This document shows, piece after piece, positions 18,966 through 27,539 of a DNA stretch of 39,470 nt. Every line of letters starts with the position of its first letter. Within the stretch, counting starts at the first letter, position 1. A program made the position numbers and the translations under genes. The DNA is taken from contig NZ_JADGLL010000025.1 in the NCBI RefSeq assembly GCF_015235415.1, positions 1 to 39,470 of the forward strand, written 5' to 3'. The notes beneath the pieces were generated by a model, which saw nothing but the letters and a program-made list of their open reading frames with translations, did not search any database and was not told the DNA's origin. Source of the stretch: Microbacterium paludicola. GTDB taxonomy: Bacteria; Actinomycetota; Actinomycetes; Actinomycetales; Microbacteriaceae.

Positions 18966-20945
18966 TCAGCGGATGTCGTTCTCGTGGCCGGACGAACGAC
19001 CACCCACCGACATCTGGGCGTTCTTCATCTGCACGAGGAACTCGACGTTCGAGGACGTCTCCTTGAGCTTGTCGAGCACCGTGCCGAGCGCCTGCTCGGG
19101 CGAGAGGCCCGCGAGGGCGCGACGCAGCTTCCAGGTGATCTTGACCTCGTCGCCCGAGAGCAGCATCTCCTCGCGGCGGGTGGACGACGCGTTGACGTCG
19201 ACGGCCGGGAAGATGCGCTTGTCGGCGAGCTGACGCGACAGGCGCAGCTCCATGTTGCCGGTGCCCTTGAACTCCTCGAAGATGACCTCGTCCATCTTGG
19301 ATCCGGTCTCGACGAGCGCGGTCGCGAGGATCGTGAGCGATCCGCCGTTCTCGATGTTGCGTGCGGCGCCGAAGAAGCGCTTCGGCGGGTACAGCGCCGA
19401 CGCGTCCACGCCGCCCGACAGCACACGGCCCGAGGTCGGCGCCGACACGTTGTAAGCGCGGCCGAGGCGGGTGATCGAGTCGAGCAGCACGACGACGTCG
19501 CGGCCAAGCTCGACGAGGCGCTTCGCACGCTCGATCGCCAGCTCGGCGACCGTGGTGTGGTCCTCGGCGGGGCGGTCGAAGGTCGAGGCGATGACCTCGC
19601 CCTTCACCGTGCGCTGCATGTCGGTGACCTCTTCGGGACGCTCGTCCACGAGCACGACCATGAGGTGCGCCTCGGGGTTGTTCTGCGCGATCGCGTTGGC
19701 GATCTGCTGCAGGACGATCGTCTTGCCGGCCTTCGGGGGCGCGACGATGAGGCCGCGCTGGCCCTTGCCGATGGGAGCGACGAGGTCGATGATGCGCTGC
19801 GTCAGCTTCTCGGGGGCCGTCTCGAGGCGCAGGCGCTCCTGCGGGTAGAGCGGCGTGAGCTTCGAGAACTCGACGCGGTTCGCGGCGTCCTCGACGGACA
19901 GGCCGTTGACCGAGTCGACCTTGACGAGCGCGTTGTACTTCTGGCGGCCCTGCGACTCGTTCTCGCGGGGCTGCTTGATGGCGCCGACGACCGCGTCGCC
20001 CTTGCGCAGGTTGTACTTCTTCACCTGGCCGAGCGAGACGTACACGTCCTGCTGGCCGGGGAGGTAGCCCGTGGTGCGCACGAACGCGTAGTTGTCGAGC
20101 ACGTCGAGGATGCCCGCGATCGGGATGAGGACGTCGTCCTCGTTGATCTCGGTGTCGAACTCGTCGGTCGTCTGGTTGCCGCGACGCTTGTTGCGGTTGC
20201 CGCGGGCGTTGCGGCCGCCCTGTGCGTCGTCGTCGGCGTCCTGCGCCTGGGGCTGAGCCTGTGCGGGTGCCTGCGCCTGGCTGTCGCCCTGCGCCTTGCC
20301 ACCCTGAGCCTGGCCGCCCTGGCCGCCGTTCTCGGCGCGGTCGCCCTTGTTGCGGTTCCGGCTGCGGCTGCGGCTGCGGCTGCGGCGGCCGGTGCCCTCC
20401 TGGGAGCCGGCCTCCTGGCCCGCGGCATCCTGCGAGGCGGCATCCTGCGAAGCGGCGTCACCCTCCGTGGCGGCCTCGGCGGCCTCGCCCTCGGCGGGCG
20501 CCTCCGGCGTCTCGGACTCGGTGGCCTCGGCCTCGGCGGGCGCGGCGTCCTCGGCGGGCGCCTCGGTCGGCTCGGCCTCGGCCGGCGCCTCGGCGGCGGC
20601 CGGCTGCTCCTCGGCGGCGGGCTCCTCGACGGGGGCCTCGACCTTCGCGGCACGCGGGGTGCGCTTGCGGGGGGCGCGCTTGGGCTTCTCGGCGGGCGCC
20701 TCGGCCTGCTCGGCCGCGGCCTCCTCGGCCGGCGCTTCTTCCTCCGGCGCGTCCGCTGCCGGGGCCTCGGCGGCCGGGGTGTCGGTCGACTTCGCGCGGC
20801 GCGGGGCGCGCTTGCGCGGCGCCTTCGCCGGCGCCGCGGCCTGCGCCTCAGTGGTCTCGGTGACCGCCTCTGCGGCGGTCGTGTCGGTGGCCTCGTCGCC
20901 GCTCTGGGTGGCGGCGTCGGGCTGGATCTCGGAGATGGTCTCCAC
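18966..20945 (-). CDS. rho: Transcription termination factor Rho, with long disordered N-terminus
   Basis: A 659-residue hexameric RNA helicase. The catalytic part is complete: RNA-binding cold-shock domain (about 265-340, [20 protein letters not shown]), P-loop PPKAGKT ending near Lys408, Walker [19 protein letters not shown]-loop residues and [24 protein letters not shown] near the C-terminus. Residues 1 to about 262 are low complexity: Ala/Glu/Pro repeats with basic clusters ([12 protein letters not shown]), then an Arg-Ser run and Gln/Gly/Asn-rich stretches. I cannot see the N-terminal Rho_N helix bundle. GTG 20945 is preferred because GGAGGAG precedes it by five bases; a start at 20990 would lack this. 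The 170-base leader to thrC may carry autoregulation. Confidence 0.96.
   Translation of the reverse strand: METISEIQPDAATQSGDEATDTTAAEAVTETTEAQAAAPAKAPRKRAPRRAKSTDTPAAEAPAADAPEEEAPAEEAAAEQAEAPAEKPKRAPRKRTPRAAKVEAPVEEPAAEEQPAAAEAPAEAEPTEAPAEDAAPAEAEATESETPEAPAEGEAAEAATEGDAASQDAASQDAAGQEAGSQEGTGRRSRSRSRSRNRNKGDRAENGGQGGQAQGGKAQGDSQAQAPAQAQPQAQDADDDAQGGRNARGNRNKRRGNQTTDEFDTEINEDDVLIPIAGILDVLDNYAFVRTTGYLPGQQDVYVSLGQVKKYNLRKGDAVVGAIKQPRENESQGRQKYNALVKVDSVNGLSVEDAANRVEFSKLTPLYPQERLRLETAPEKLTQRIIDLVAPIGKGQRGLIVAPPKAGKTIVLQQIANAIAQNNPEAHLMVVLVDERPEEVTDMQRTVKGEVIASTFDRPAEDHTTVAELAIERAKRLVELGRDVVVLLDSITRLGRAYNVSAPTSGRVLSGGVDASALYPPKRFFGAARNIENGGSLTILATALVETGSKMDEVIFEEFKGTGNMELRLSRQLADKRIFPAVDVNASSTRREEMLLSGDEVKITWKLRRALAGLSPEQALGTVLDKLKETSSNVEFLVQMKNAQMSVGGRSSGHENDIR
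20358..20387. repeat. Hexanucleotide tandem repeat inside rho
   Basis: Four or more copies of GGCTGC-type hexamers encode the alternating Arg-Ser run on the minus strand ([14 protein letters not shown]). Slippage here would change the number of RS pairs without a frameshift. Confidence 0.6.
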
Positions 20946-21093
20946 GAGTGCTCCTCCAGTGGAACGTGTCGGTTTCGCCCCCATGCACATGCGACCGCGT
21001 GTCAGAACGCGCGTCGGTCGCCCAGGCGCTCGAGAACAGAGTGCTCAGGTGAACAAGCTGCTGGGAGAGCTGGTCGGGGGACCTGTGCGGGGC

Positions 21094-21108
21094 TTCGCAG
21101 ATTGCGAA
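21094..21108. promoter_or_regulatory. Short palindrome in the rho leader / after thrC
   Basis: TTCGCA-GAT-TGCGAA, perfect six-base arms with a three-base spacer, starting eight bases past the thrC stop on the minus strand. It could be a protein-binding operator or a small hairpin in the rho 5' leader. It does not fit the actinobacterial LexA box. Confidence 0.4.
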
Positions 21109-21115
21109 ATGGTGG

Positions 21116-22624
21116 TCAAGAATCGTGCCGATCGGCACCCACCGGGGTTTCCCTCACTGTATCACCTTTGAGGGAGGCGGCCTCGATGAACGAGCTCAGC
21201 GCGTGCGCGTCGTCGGCCATCTCGGTCACCCGCTGCGGCGCATCCAGCATCGCGCGCAGCTCCGGCGAGTACTCGAGTTCGAGGCCGAGCGCCTCGCGGA
21301 TCGTCTCCGCGAACTTCTCCGGCTTCGCCGTCTCCAGCACGAGCATCGGCACGCCGGGCTCGACGTGCTCGCGCGCGACCTTCACGCCGTCCGCGGTGTG
21401 CGGATCGATCAGCTCGCCCGTGCCCGCGTGCACCGCGCGGATCGTCGCGATGCGGTCGGTGTGCGTGGAGGTGCCGCTGACGAGGCCGAACTCCTCCTCG
21501 AAGCGCGGCTGGTCGGCCGAGAAGTCGAAGCTCCCCTCGGTCGCGAGCCCTCGCCACGCGTCGACGACGCCCGCGGCGTCGCGGCCGACGAGCTCGAAGA
21601 TGAAGCGCTCGAGGTTCGACGCCTTGGAGATGTCCATCGACGGGCTCGAGGTCGCCAGGGTCTCGGCGGCCGACCGCGGGCGGTAGACGCCGGTGCGGAA
21701 GAACTCGTCGAGGACGTTGTTCTCGTTCGTCGCCAGCACGAGACGCCGGATCGGCAGCCCCATCTGCTTCGCGTAGAAACCGGACAGGATGTTGCCGAAG
21801 TTACCCGACGGCACCGTGAACGACACCTCGGTCGCTCCCCCGGCATCCGTCTGACGCAGCCAGGCCCAGAAGTAGTAGACGACCTGCGCGGTGATGCGAG
21901 CGAGGTTGATGGAGTTGACGGCGCCGAGGTTCTGCGCGCGCTTGAACTCGAGATCGCCGGCGAGCTCCTTGACGAGGTTCTGGCAGTCGTCGAAGACCCC
22001 GTCGATCGCGATGTTGTGGATGTTCGCGTCGTCGAGCGAGAACATCTGCGCTCGCTGGAACGCGCTCATCCTGCCGCGCGGCGACAGCATGAACACCGAG
22101 ATGCGCTCCTTGCCGCGCAGCGCGTGCTCGGCGGCCGATCCGGTGTCTCCCGAGGTCGCACCGAGCACGTTCAGCACGCGGCCCTCGCGCTCGAGGGCGT
22201 ACTCGAGCACCTGGCCGAGGAACTGCATCGCCATGTCCTTGAACGCCAGCGTGGGCCCCTCGGACAGCCCGACGAGCGTCAGCCCGTCGCCGATCGGCCG
22301 CAGCGGCACGACCTCCGCGGGGAACGAGGAGTAGGCCGCGGCGGTCATCCGAGCGAGGTCCTCGCGCGGGATGTCGGTGGCGAACAGCCCCAGCACCTCG
22401 GTCGCGAGCTGCGGGTAGGTCAGGGCGCGCCAGCGCTCGAGCGTCTCGCCGTCGACCCGCGGCATGACCGCGGGAACGGCGAGCCCGCCGTCACGGGCGA
22501 GGCCCTCGAGCAGCGTCTCGCTGTACGACAGCGGCTCGCCGCCGCCTCGGGTGGAGATGTACTGCACGGCGCTCCTCGTCTCGGAACCGGTGGATGCGGG
22601 GCTCGTCGGATCAGGCGACGTCAC
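21116..22624 (-). CDS. thrC: Threonine synthase, long (class I) form
   Basis: A 502-residue PLP enzyme that converts O-phosphohomoserine to threonine. The N-terminal threonine-synthase domain (about 18-105) is followed by PLP Lys129 in EGPTLAFKDMAMQ, the phosphate loop GATSGDTGSAA near 154 and FTVPSGNFGNILSGFYAKQMGLPI-type residues near 270 (key part VPSGNFGN). This is the long form seen in E. coli and yeast, not the short form of about 360 residues in Mycobacterium. GTG 22624 overlaps the thrB end by 14 bases. Last gene of the lysA-hom-thrB-thrC operon. Confidence 0.96.
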   Translation of the reverse strand: MTSPDPTSPASTGSETRSAVQYISTRGGGEPLSYSETLLEGLARDGGLAVPAVMPRVDGETLERWRALTYPQLATEVLGLFATDIPREDLARMTAAAYSSFPAEVVPLRPIGDGLTLVGLSEGPTLAFKDMAMQFLGQVLEYALEREGRVLNVLGATSGDTGSAAEHALRGKERISVFMLSPRGRMSAFQRAQMFSLDDANIHNIAIDGVFDDCQNLVKELAGDLEFKRAQNLGAVNSINLARITAQVVYYFWAWLRQTDAGGATEVSFTVPSGNFGNILSGFYAKQMGLPIRRLVLATNENNVLDEFFRTGVYRPRSAAETLATSSPSMDISKASNLERFIFELVGRDAAGVVDAWRGLATEGSFDFSADQPRFEEEFGLVSGTSTHTDRIATIRAVHAGTGELIDPHTADGVKVAREHVEPGVPMLVLETAKPEKFAETIREALGLELEYSPELRAMLDAPQRVTEMADDAHALSSFIEAASLKGDTVRETPVGADRHDS

Positions 22625-23570
22625 GATCCGCCTCCAGTCTCACATCGGCGGCAGGTCGGACGGTGCCGCCCAGGAAGTCGACGGCGAGCATCAGCGCCTG
22701 CCAGGAGCCGTCGGACACCTCGGCCACCACGGCGGCGGCCTCGAGCCGGCGACCGGGGCCGTCGGCGAGCACCAGCACGGTCGGTCCGGCGCCCGAGACG
22801 ACGGCGGGGAAGCCGCGCTCGCGCAGGGCGCTCACGAGCGCGAACGTCTCGGGCATCGCCTGGGCGCGCCGCTCCTGGTGGAGCTTGTCCTCGGTCGCCG
22901 ACAGCAGCAGATCGGGGCTCTGTGTGAGGGCGGCGATCAGCAGCGCCGAACGCGACACGTTGAACACGGCGTCCTCGCGGGACACCTCGGCCTCGAGCAC
23001 GCTGCGTGCGGCGGAGGTCGACATCGTGCGATCCGGCACGAACACGACCGGCGCGACGCCGCGGTGGACGAGCAGCTTCTTGTGCCGGGGCGCGCCGTTC
23101 TCGGTCCACGCGATCGTCAGGCCGCCGAACAGGGCTGGGGCGACGTTGTCGGGGTGGCCCTCGACCTCGGTCGCGAGCCGCAGCAGCGCCGTGTCGTCGA
23201 GGTCGACGTCGCCCTCCAGCAGCCCCTTGGCCGCGAGCACTCCCGCCGCGACGGCGGCGCCCGACGAGCCCATCCCCTTGCCGTGCGGGATGCCGTTGCG
23301 GGCGACGATCCGGAGGCCGGGAGCGGTGCGTCCGACGGCGTCGAAGCAGTGCCGGATGGTGCGGACGATCAGGTGCGAGTCGTCGCGCGGGATGTCGTCG
23401 GCGCCGGTGCCCGTGACCTCGATCTCGAGCTCGCCGGGGGCCAGCGCCGTGACGTCGAGCTCGTCGTAGACGCTGAGGGCGAGGCCGAGCGTGTCGAAGC
23501 CCGGGCCGAGGTTGGCGCTCGTCGCGGGGACCCGGACGTGGACCGATCGTCCCGCGGCGGCCACGCTCAC
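22611..23570 (-). CDS. thrB: Homoserine kinase
   Basis: A 319-residue GHMP-family kinase that phosphorylates homoserine with ATP. Motifs: N-terminal VRVPATSANLGPGFDTLG (13-30), ATP loop PHGKGMGSSGAA (95-106) and the C-terminal GAGPTVLVLADG block. Start GTG 23570 overlaps the hom stop in the sequence GTGA, so translation is coupled. A second GTG two codons on (23564) is possible. A much longer open frame continues upstream across hom but is not coding. Followed by thrC with a 14-base overlap. Confidence 0.96.
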   Translation of the reverse strand: MSVAAAGRSVHVRVPATSANLGPGFDTLGLALSVYDELDVTALAPGELEIEVTGTGADDIPRDDSHLIVRTIRHCFDAVGRTAPGLRIVARNGIPHGKGMGSSGAAVAAGVLAAKGLLEGDVDLDDTALLRLATEVEGHPDNVAPALFGGLTIAWTENGAPRHKKLLVHRGVAPVVFVPDRTMSTSAARSVLEAEVSREDAVFNVSRSALLIAALTQSPDLLLSATEDKLHQERRAQAMPETFALVSALRERGFPAVVSGAGPTVLVLADGPGRRLEAAAVVAEVSDGSWQALMLAVDFLGGTVRPAADVRLEADRDVA

Positions 23571-24871
23571 TCGCCTTCCACGCGCAGCACCGAGACCACG
23601 CGCTCGACGACGTCGCTCTCGGCAAGGCGCGCCACGGTGTCGCTCAGCGCCTGCTCGCGGGCGCGGTGGGTGCCGATCACGATGTGGGCGCGGCCCTCGG
23701 CGTCGCTGGACGGGGTCTGCTCGACCGTGGCGACCGAGACGCCGGCCTCGCTCACGATGCCGGAGATCTGCGCCAGCACGCCCGGCTCGTCGGCCACCTC
23801 GAGGGTCACCTGGTAGCGCGTCATGATGCGGCCGATGGGCGCCGTGGGAAGGCTCTGGCGCGGCGACTCCCCCACGCCGACGCCGCCCGCGATGTGCCGG
23901 CGCGCGGCCGAGACCACGTCGCCCATGATCGCCGACGCGGTCTGGATGCCGCCGGCGCCCGCACCGTAGAACATCAGGTCGCCCGCGGCCGCGGCCTCGA
24001 CGAACACGGCGTTGTTGCCGCCGTGCACGCTCGCCAGCGGGTGCTCGCGGCTGATCAGCGCCGGGTACACCCGCACCGAGATCGACTCGCCGTCCTCGCC
24101 CTCGAGCCGCTCGCACACGGCGAGCAGCTTGATCGTGAAGCCCGCGCGGCGCGCCCCGTCGATCATGTCGGCGGTGATGTTCTCGATCCCCTCGCGGTGC
24201 ACGTCGTCGAGTGAGACGTGTGTGTGGAACGCGAGGCTCGCGAGGATGGCGGCCTTCTGCGCGGCGTCGTAGCCCTCGAGGTCGAGCGTGGGGTCCGCCT
24301 CGAGATAGCCGAGGTCCGTGGCGATGCGCTGCGCCTCCTCGGCCGACAGGCCCTCGCGATCCATCTTGTCCAGGATGAAGTTGGTGCTGCCGTTGACGAT
24401 GCCGAAGATCCGCTGGATCCGGTCGCCCGCGAGCGAGTCCTTCAGCGGGCGGATGATCGGGATCGCCCCCGCGACGGCCGCCTCGTACGAGACGGACGCG
24501 CCGAGCTGGTCGGCCGCGTCGAAGATCTCGGCGCCGTGGGTCGCGAGCAGCGCCTTGTTGCCGGTGACGACATCCGCCCCCGAGTTCAGCGCCGCGAGGA
24601 TGTGCGTGCGCGCCGGCTCGATGCCGCCCATCAGCTCGATGACGATGTCGGCGCCCACGATCAGGCTCTCGGCATCGGTCGTCAGCAGCTCGCGCGGCAG
24701 GTCGACATCCCGCGCCGCATCGACGTCGCGCACCGCGATGCCGGCGAGCTCGAGATCGGCGCCGGCGCGCTCGGAGAGCTCGGACGCCTGCGTGAGCAGC
24801 AGGTTCGCGACCTGCGATCCGACGGATCCGGCTCCCAGCAGCGCGACACGGAGTCGGCGGTGATCGATCAT
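23567..24871 (-). CDS. hom: Homoserine dehydrogenase with ACT domain
   Basis: A 434-residue monofunctional enzyme that reduces aspartate semialdehyde to homoserine with NAD(P)H. The nucleotide loop GAGSVGSQVA is at 13-22, TGNKALLATHG near 103, and the catalytic region with YEAAVAGAIPIIRPLKDSL near 128 and VNGSTNFILDKM near 159. A C-terminal ACT domain (about 350-430, YQVTLEVADEPGVLAQISGI) is the usual site for threonine feedback. No aspartokinase domain is fused. Start ATG 24871 overlaps the lysA end by four bases. Confidence 0.97.
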   Translation of the reverse strand: MIDHRRLRVALLGAGSVGSQVANLLLTQASELSERAGADLELAGIAVRDVDAARDVDLPRELLTTDAESLIVGADIVIELMGGIEPARTHILAALNSGADVVTGNKALLATHGAEIFDAADQLGASVSYEAAVAGAIPIIRPLKDSLAGDRIQRIFGIVNGSTNFILDKMDREGLSAEEAQRIATDLGYLEADPTLDLEGYDAAQKAAILASLAFHTHVSLDDVHREGIENITADMIDGARRAGFTIKLLAVCERLEGEDGESISVRVYPALISREHPLASVHGGNNAVFVEAAAAGDLMFYGAGAGGIQTASAIMGDVVSAARRHIAGGVGVGESPRQSLPTAPIGRIMTRYQVTLEVADEPGVLAQISGIVSEAGVSVATVEQTPSSDAEGRAHIVIGTHRAREQALSDTVARLAESDVVERVVSVLRVEGE

Positions 24872-26355
24872 GCTTCTCCCTCATCGGCGCCGAGCGGCGC
24901 CCGATCGATACCGGCATCGCGCGCGAGCAGATCCTCGATCCGCTCTCCCCGCACGATGATCCGGGCTCGTCCCTGCGTGACCGCCACGACGGGCGGACGC
25001 GGCACGTGGTTGTAGTTGCTCGCGAGCGGCGCGCAGTACGCGCCGGTCGCCGGCACCGCGAGCAGGTCGCCCGGCGTGACGTCGGCGGGCAGGTACTCGT
25101 GGTCGACGACGATGTCGCCCGACTCGCAGTGGAGCCCGACGACGCGGCTCAGTGCGGGCTCGCCCGTCCCCTCGCGCGACGCGAGGCGCGCGGAGTACTG
25201 CGCGCCGTAGAGCGCGGGGCGGGCGTTGTCGCTCATGCCGCCGTCGACGCTCACGTAGCGCCGCTCGGCCGGCGCGTCCGCGTCTCCCGGCGCGGAACCC
25301 GTGTCCAGCGACACCGTCTTGACCGTGCCGACCTCGTAGAGCGTGACGCCGGCCGTGCCGACGATCGAGCGCCCGGGCTCGAACGCCAGCACCGGCAGGT
25401 CGATGCCGCGCACGGCGCACTCGTCGGCGACCGCGTCGACGATCCCGGCGGCCAGCTCCTCGAGCGGCGTCGGGGTGTCGGCGCGCGTGTAGGCGATGCC
25501 GAACCCGCCGCCGAGGTTCAGGATCGGCTCGGGCACGTCGAGCCAGCCGCGCTCGCTGAGCAGCGCGTGGAGCTCGAGCACGCGCGACGCCGACTCGCGG
25601 AAGCCGGCCGTGCCGAAGATCTGCGACCCGATGTGGCAGTGAAGGCCCGCGAGGTCGACGAGGGGAAGCTCGTGGATGCGCTCGGCCGCCCGCTCGGCGG
25701 CCTTGAGCGTGAAGCCGAACTTCTGGTCCTCGTGCGCCGTGGCGAGGAAGCTGTGCGTCTCGGCGTGCACGCCGCTGTTGACCCGGATGAGCACCGACTG
25801 CCGGCGATCCAGGCGCTCGGTGATCACCGCGAGCCGCTCGATCTCGATCTCGGAGTCGACGATGATCGTCCCGACGCCGACCTCGACGGCCCGCTCGAGC
25901 TCGAACACGCGCTTGTTGTTCCCGTGGAAGCCGATGCGCGCCGGCGGCACGTCGGCCGCGAGCGCGACGGCGAGCTCGCCGGCCGAGCAGACGTCGACGT
26001 TCAGGCCGGCGTCGATCATCCAGCGCGCGACCTCGGTGCTCAGGAACGCCTTGCCGGCGTAGTACACGCGGGCCCGTCCGCCGTGGCGTGCCGCGGCGTC
26101 ACCGAACGCGGCGAGGGCGCCGCGGGCGCGGGCGCGCACCTCGTCCTCGTCGAGCACGAGCACGGGCGTGCCGAACGTGCGCGTGAGCTCGGGGGCGGGG
26201 ATCCCCGCCAGCACCAGCGCTCCCTCGTCGTCGCGCTGCGCGGAGGCGGGCCACACTCCGGGGGCGAGGTCGTTCGGGTCGTCCGGCACGGTGAGCCAGG
26301 CGGGCGCGAGGGTGGGCGTCACCTCACCGCGCGGGGCAGTTGCATCGTCGAGCAC
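24868..26355 (-). CDS. lysA: Diaminopimelate decarboxylase
   Basis: A 495-residue PLP enzyme of fold type III that makes lysine from meso-diaminopimelate. PLP lysine Lys102 is in VYYAGKAFLS; further motifs are GLHCHIGSQI near 240, LNLGGGFGIAYT near 278, AFEPGRSIVG near 324 and the dimer-interface cysteine in GLHCESGDIV near 408. The N-terminus has an actinobacterial extension (PAWLTVPDDPNDLAPGVWP). Start GTG 26355 has AGGTGA upstream. First gene of the overlapping lysA-hom-thrB-thrC operon; it shares with hom a branch of the aspartate pathway. Confidence 0.96.
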   Translation of the reverse strand: MLDDATAPRGEVTPTLAPAWLTVPDDPNDLAPGVWPASAQRDDEGALVLAGIPAPELTRTFGTPVLVLDEDEVRARARGALAAFGDAAARHGGRARVYYAGKAFLSTEVARWMIDAGLNVDVCSAGELAVALAADVPPARIGFHGNNKRVFELERAVEVGVGTIIVDSEIEIERLAVITERLDRRQSVLIRVNSGVHAETHSFLATAHEDQKFGFTLKAAERAAERIHELPLVDLAGLHCHIGSQIFGTAGFRESASRVLELHALLSERGWLDVPEPILNLGGGFGIAYTRADTPTPLEELAAGIVDAVADECAVRGIDLPVLAFEPGRSIVGTAGVTLYEVGTVKTVSLDTGSAPGDADAPAERRYVSVDGGMSDNARPALYGAQYSARLASREGTGEPALSRVVGLHCESGDIVVDHEYLPADVTPGDLLAVPATGAYCAPLASNYNHVPRPPVVAVTQGRARIIVRGERIEDLLARDAGIDRAPLGADEGEA

Positions 26356-26402
26356 GGATCACCTTCGGGATGGGGTTTTCCGCTGCGCGGAATGCTCACG
26401 CG

Positions 26403-26446
26403 CCGCGGGTGACCCCGAGTCTAGGGCACCCGCGGGAGGCCTCCCG
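26403..26446 (-). promoter_or_regulatory. lysA operon promoter with two palindromes
   Basis: A minus-strand -10-like TAGACT (26423-26418) gives a leader of about 55 bases before lysA. It sits in the loop of an inverted repeat (CCGCGGGTG 26403-26411 with CACCCGCGG 26427-26435). Directly next to it on the upstream side is a perfect 14-bp palindrome CGGGAGGCCTCCCG (26433-26446) over the spacer/-35 zone. Together they look like repressor sites or an attenuating hairpin controlling the operon; no -35 is recognisable. Confidence 0.5.
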
Positions 26447-26711
26447 AACCGCCGTGACGCGGCGTGACGGCTCGCGCGAGGGGCCCGTTCGAGGAGACCT
26501 GGCGGATTGAGGAGCATCGGCGATCCGGATGTCCTCAGTTGCGGCGATCACCTCGGATCCGGTTGGCAGATTGCCCGGATGCGCGGCCCGTCCGCGACGC
26601 TGCCCCGCGAGTCCGAAGCGATCTGCGGTCCCGGAGACCGATCAGGATCCATCCGGCTTCGGATCCGCAGATCGGATCCGCAGACCTCCTTGCGTTCGCC
26701 GCGCGTGACGC
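26447..26711. other. Gene-free stretch between GNAT gene and lysA promoter
   Basis: No coding potential seen on either strand. It contains an inverted repeat GATCTGCGG (26620-26628)/CCGCAGATC (26665-26673), placed as a possible terminator after the GNAT gene, and two adjacent copies of the 12-mer CGGATCCGCAGA (26660-26671 and 26673-26684). Confidence 0.5.
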
Positions 26712-27512
26712 TCAGAGCGGCAGGACGAACCGGCGCTCGCCGCCCACGCGACGGAAGCCGGCGCGCTTCAGGATGGGAGCCGACGTCGTGATCCGCCCCT
26801 TCACGAGGGCGAGCTCGGCGCCCGCCTGCGCCGCGCGGCGCAGCCGCTCGTCGAGCACCGCCCGGTAGAGACCCCGGCCGCGCTGGGACTCCACCGTCGC
26901 CGCGCCCCACAGCCGCGCCACGAGGCCAAGCCCGCGCGGGCCCGGCGCGAGCGTCACCCCGCCCGTTGCGGCGGGGACGCCATCGAGGGAGGCGAGGACC
27001 CGGAACCCCGTGCCCTCGTCCAGGATGCGGCGCAGCTCGGCGAACTCGGCGCCGAGGCGCTCGCCCAGGGGCGCGTCGCCCCAGACCGCGGCGTTGATGT
27101 CGCCGACGGCCGCGAGCTGCTCGCGCGCGTCCACCCCCTCGGCCTGGACGCCGGGCGCCTGCGGCAGCTCGGGGCGTCCCGCCAGCGGCAGCCCGAGGAT
27201 GTCCAGCACGTCGTCGACCACCGCGCCGCGCGCCTCGAGCTCGGCGGCGAGGTCGGGGGCGTCGTCGTCGCGGACCGCCCACTGCAGGGTCTCGGCCTCC
27301 CACCCGCGCGCGACCGACGACGCCTCGTCGATCAGCTCGGCGGCCGGCCGGTCGGAGCGGGTGCGCTCCACGGCGACGCGCCGGGCGAGCCAGGCCGGAC
27401 GGCGCAGGATCGTCACGTCCCCGTCGACGACCTCGGTGCCATCCGGAAGCCAGAGCCATTCGGCCGCCGCCGCGAGCACGTCGTCATCGGTCCACGCGGA
27501 GCTCGTCTGCAT
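26712..27512 (-). CDS. GNAT family N-acetyltransferase
   Basis: A 266-residue protein. The C-terminal half (about 125-266) is a GNAT domain with the acetyl-CoA loop in SQRGRGLYRAVLDERLR near residue 213 and the last strand ending GFRRVGGERRFVLPL. The N-terminal half (1-120) is less conserved, with a Trp-rich start (WLWLPDGTEVVDGD) and may be a degenerate second GNAT-like domain. The substrate is unknown. A -10-like TAGCAT ends six bases before ATG 27512, suggesting a leaderless transcript. It lies between argS/DUF2993 and lysA in the same direction, each with its own control. Confidence 0.85.
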   Translation of the reverse strand: MQTSSAWTDDDVLAAAAEWLWLPDGTEVVDGDVTILRRPAWLARRVAVERTRSDRPAAELIDEASSVARGWEAETLQWAVRDDDAPDLAAELEARGAVVDDVLDILGLPLAGRPELPQAPGVQAEGVDAREQLAAVGDINAAVWGDAPLGERLGAEFAELRRILDEGTGFRVLASLDGVPAATGGVTLAPGPRGLGLVARLWGAATVESQRGRGLYRAVLDERLRRAAQAGAELALVKGRITTSAPILKRAGFRRVGGERRFVLPL

Positions 27513-27518
27513 ACCGCG

Positions 27519-27524
27519 ATGCTA
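27519..27524 (-). promoter_or_regulatory. Candidate -10 element for the GNAT gene
   Basis: TAGCAT on the minus strand, six bases before the ATG at 27512, in the 27-base gap after the DUF2993 gene. Spacing fits a leaderless mRNA. Confidence 0.35.
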
Positions 27525-27539
27525 GCCAGCGCGCGGGGC

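Noticed and set aside
18984..21686. A 900-codon open frame on the plus strand over rho and thrC
   Set aside because: Antisense to well-supported genes; its Gly/Leu/Arg repeats mirror Rho's low-complexity N-terminus.
23571..24917. Upstream extension of the thrB frame across hom
   Set aside because: The frame is open only because of base composition; hom is clearly coded there in another frame and thrB begins at the GTGA overlap.
26356..26402. Lysine riboswitch or T-box upstream of lysA
   Set aside because: The leader is only about 55 bases and shows no conserved riboswitch or T-box elements.
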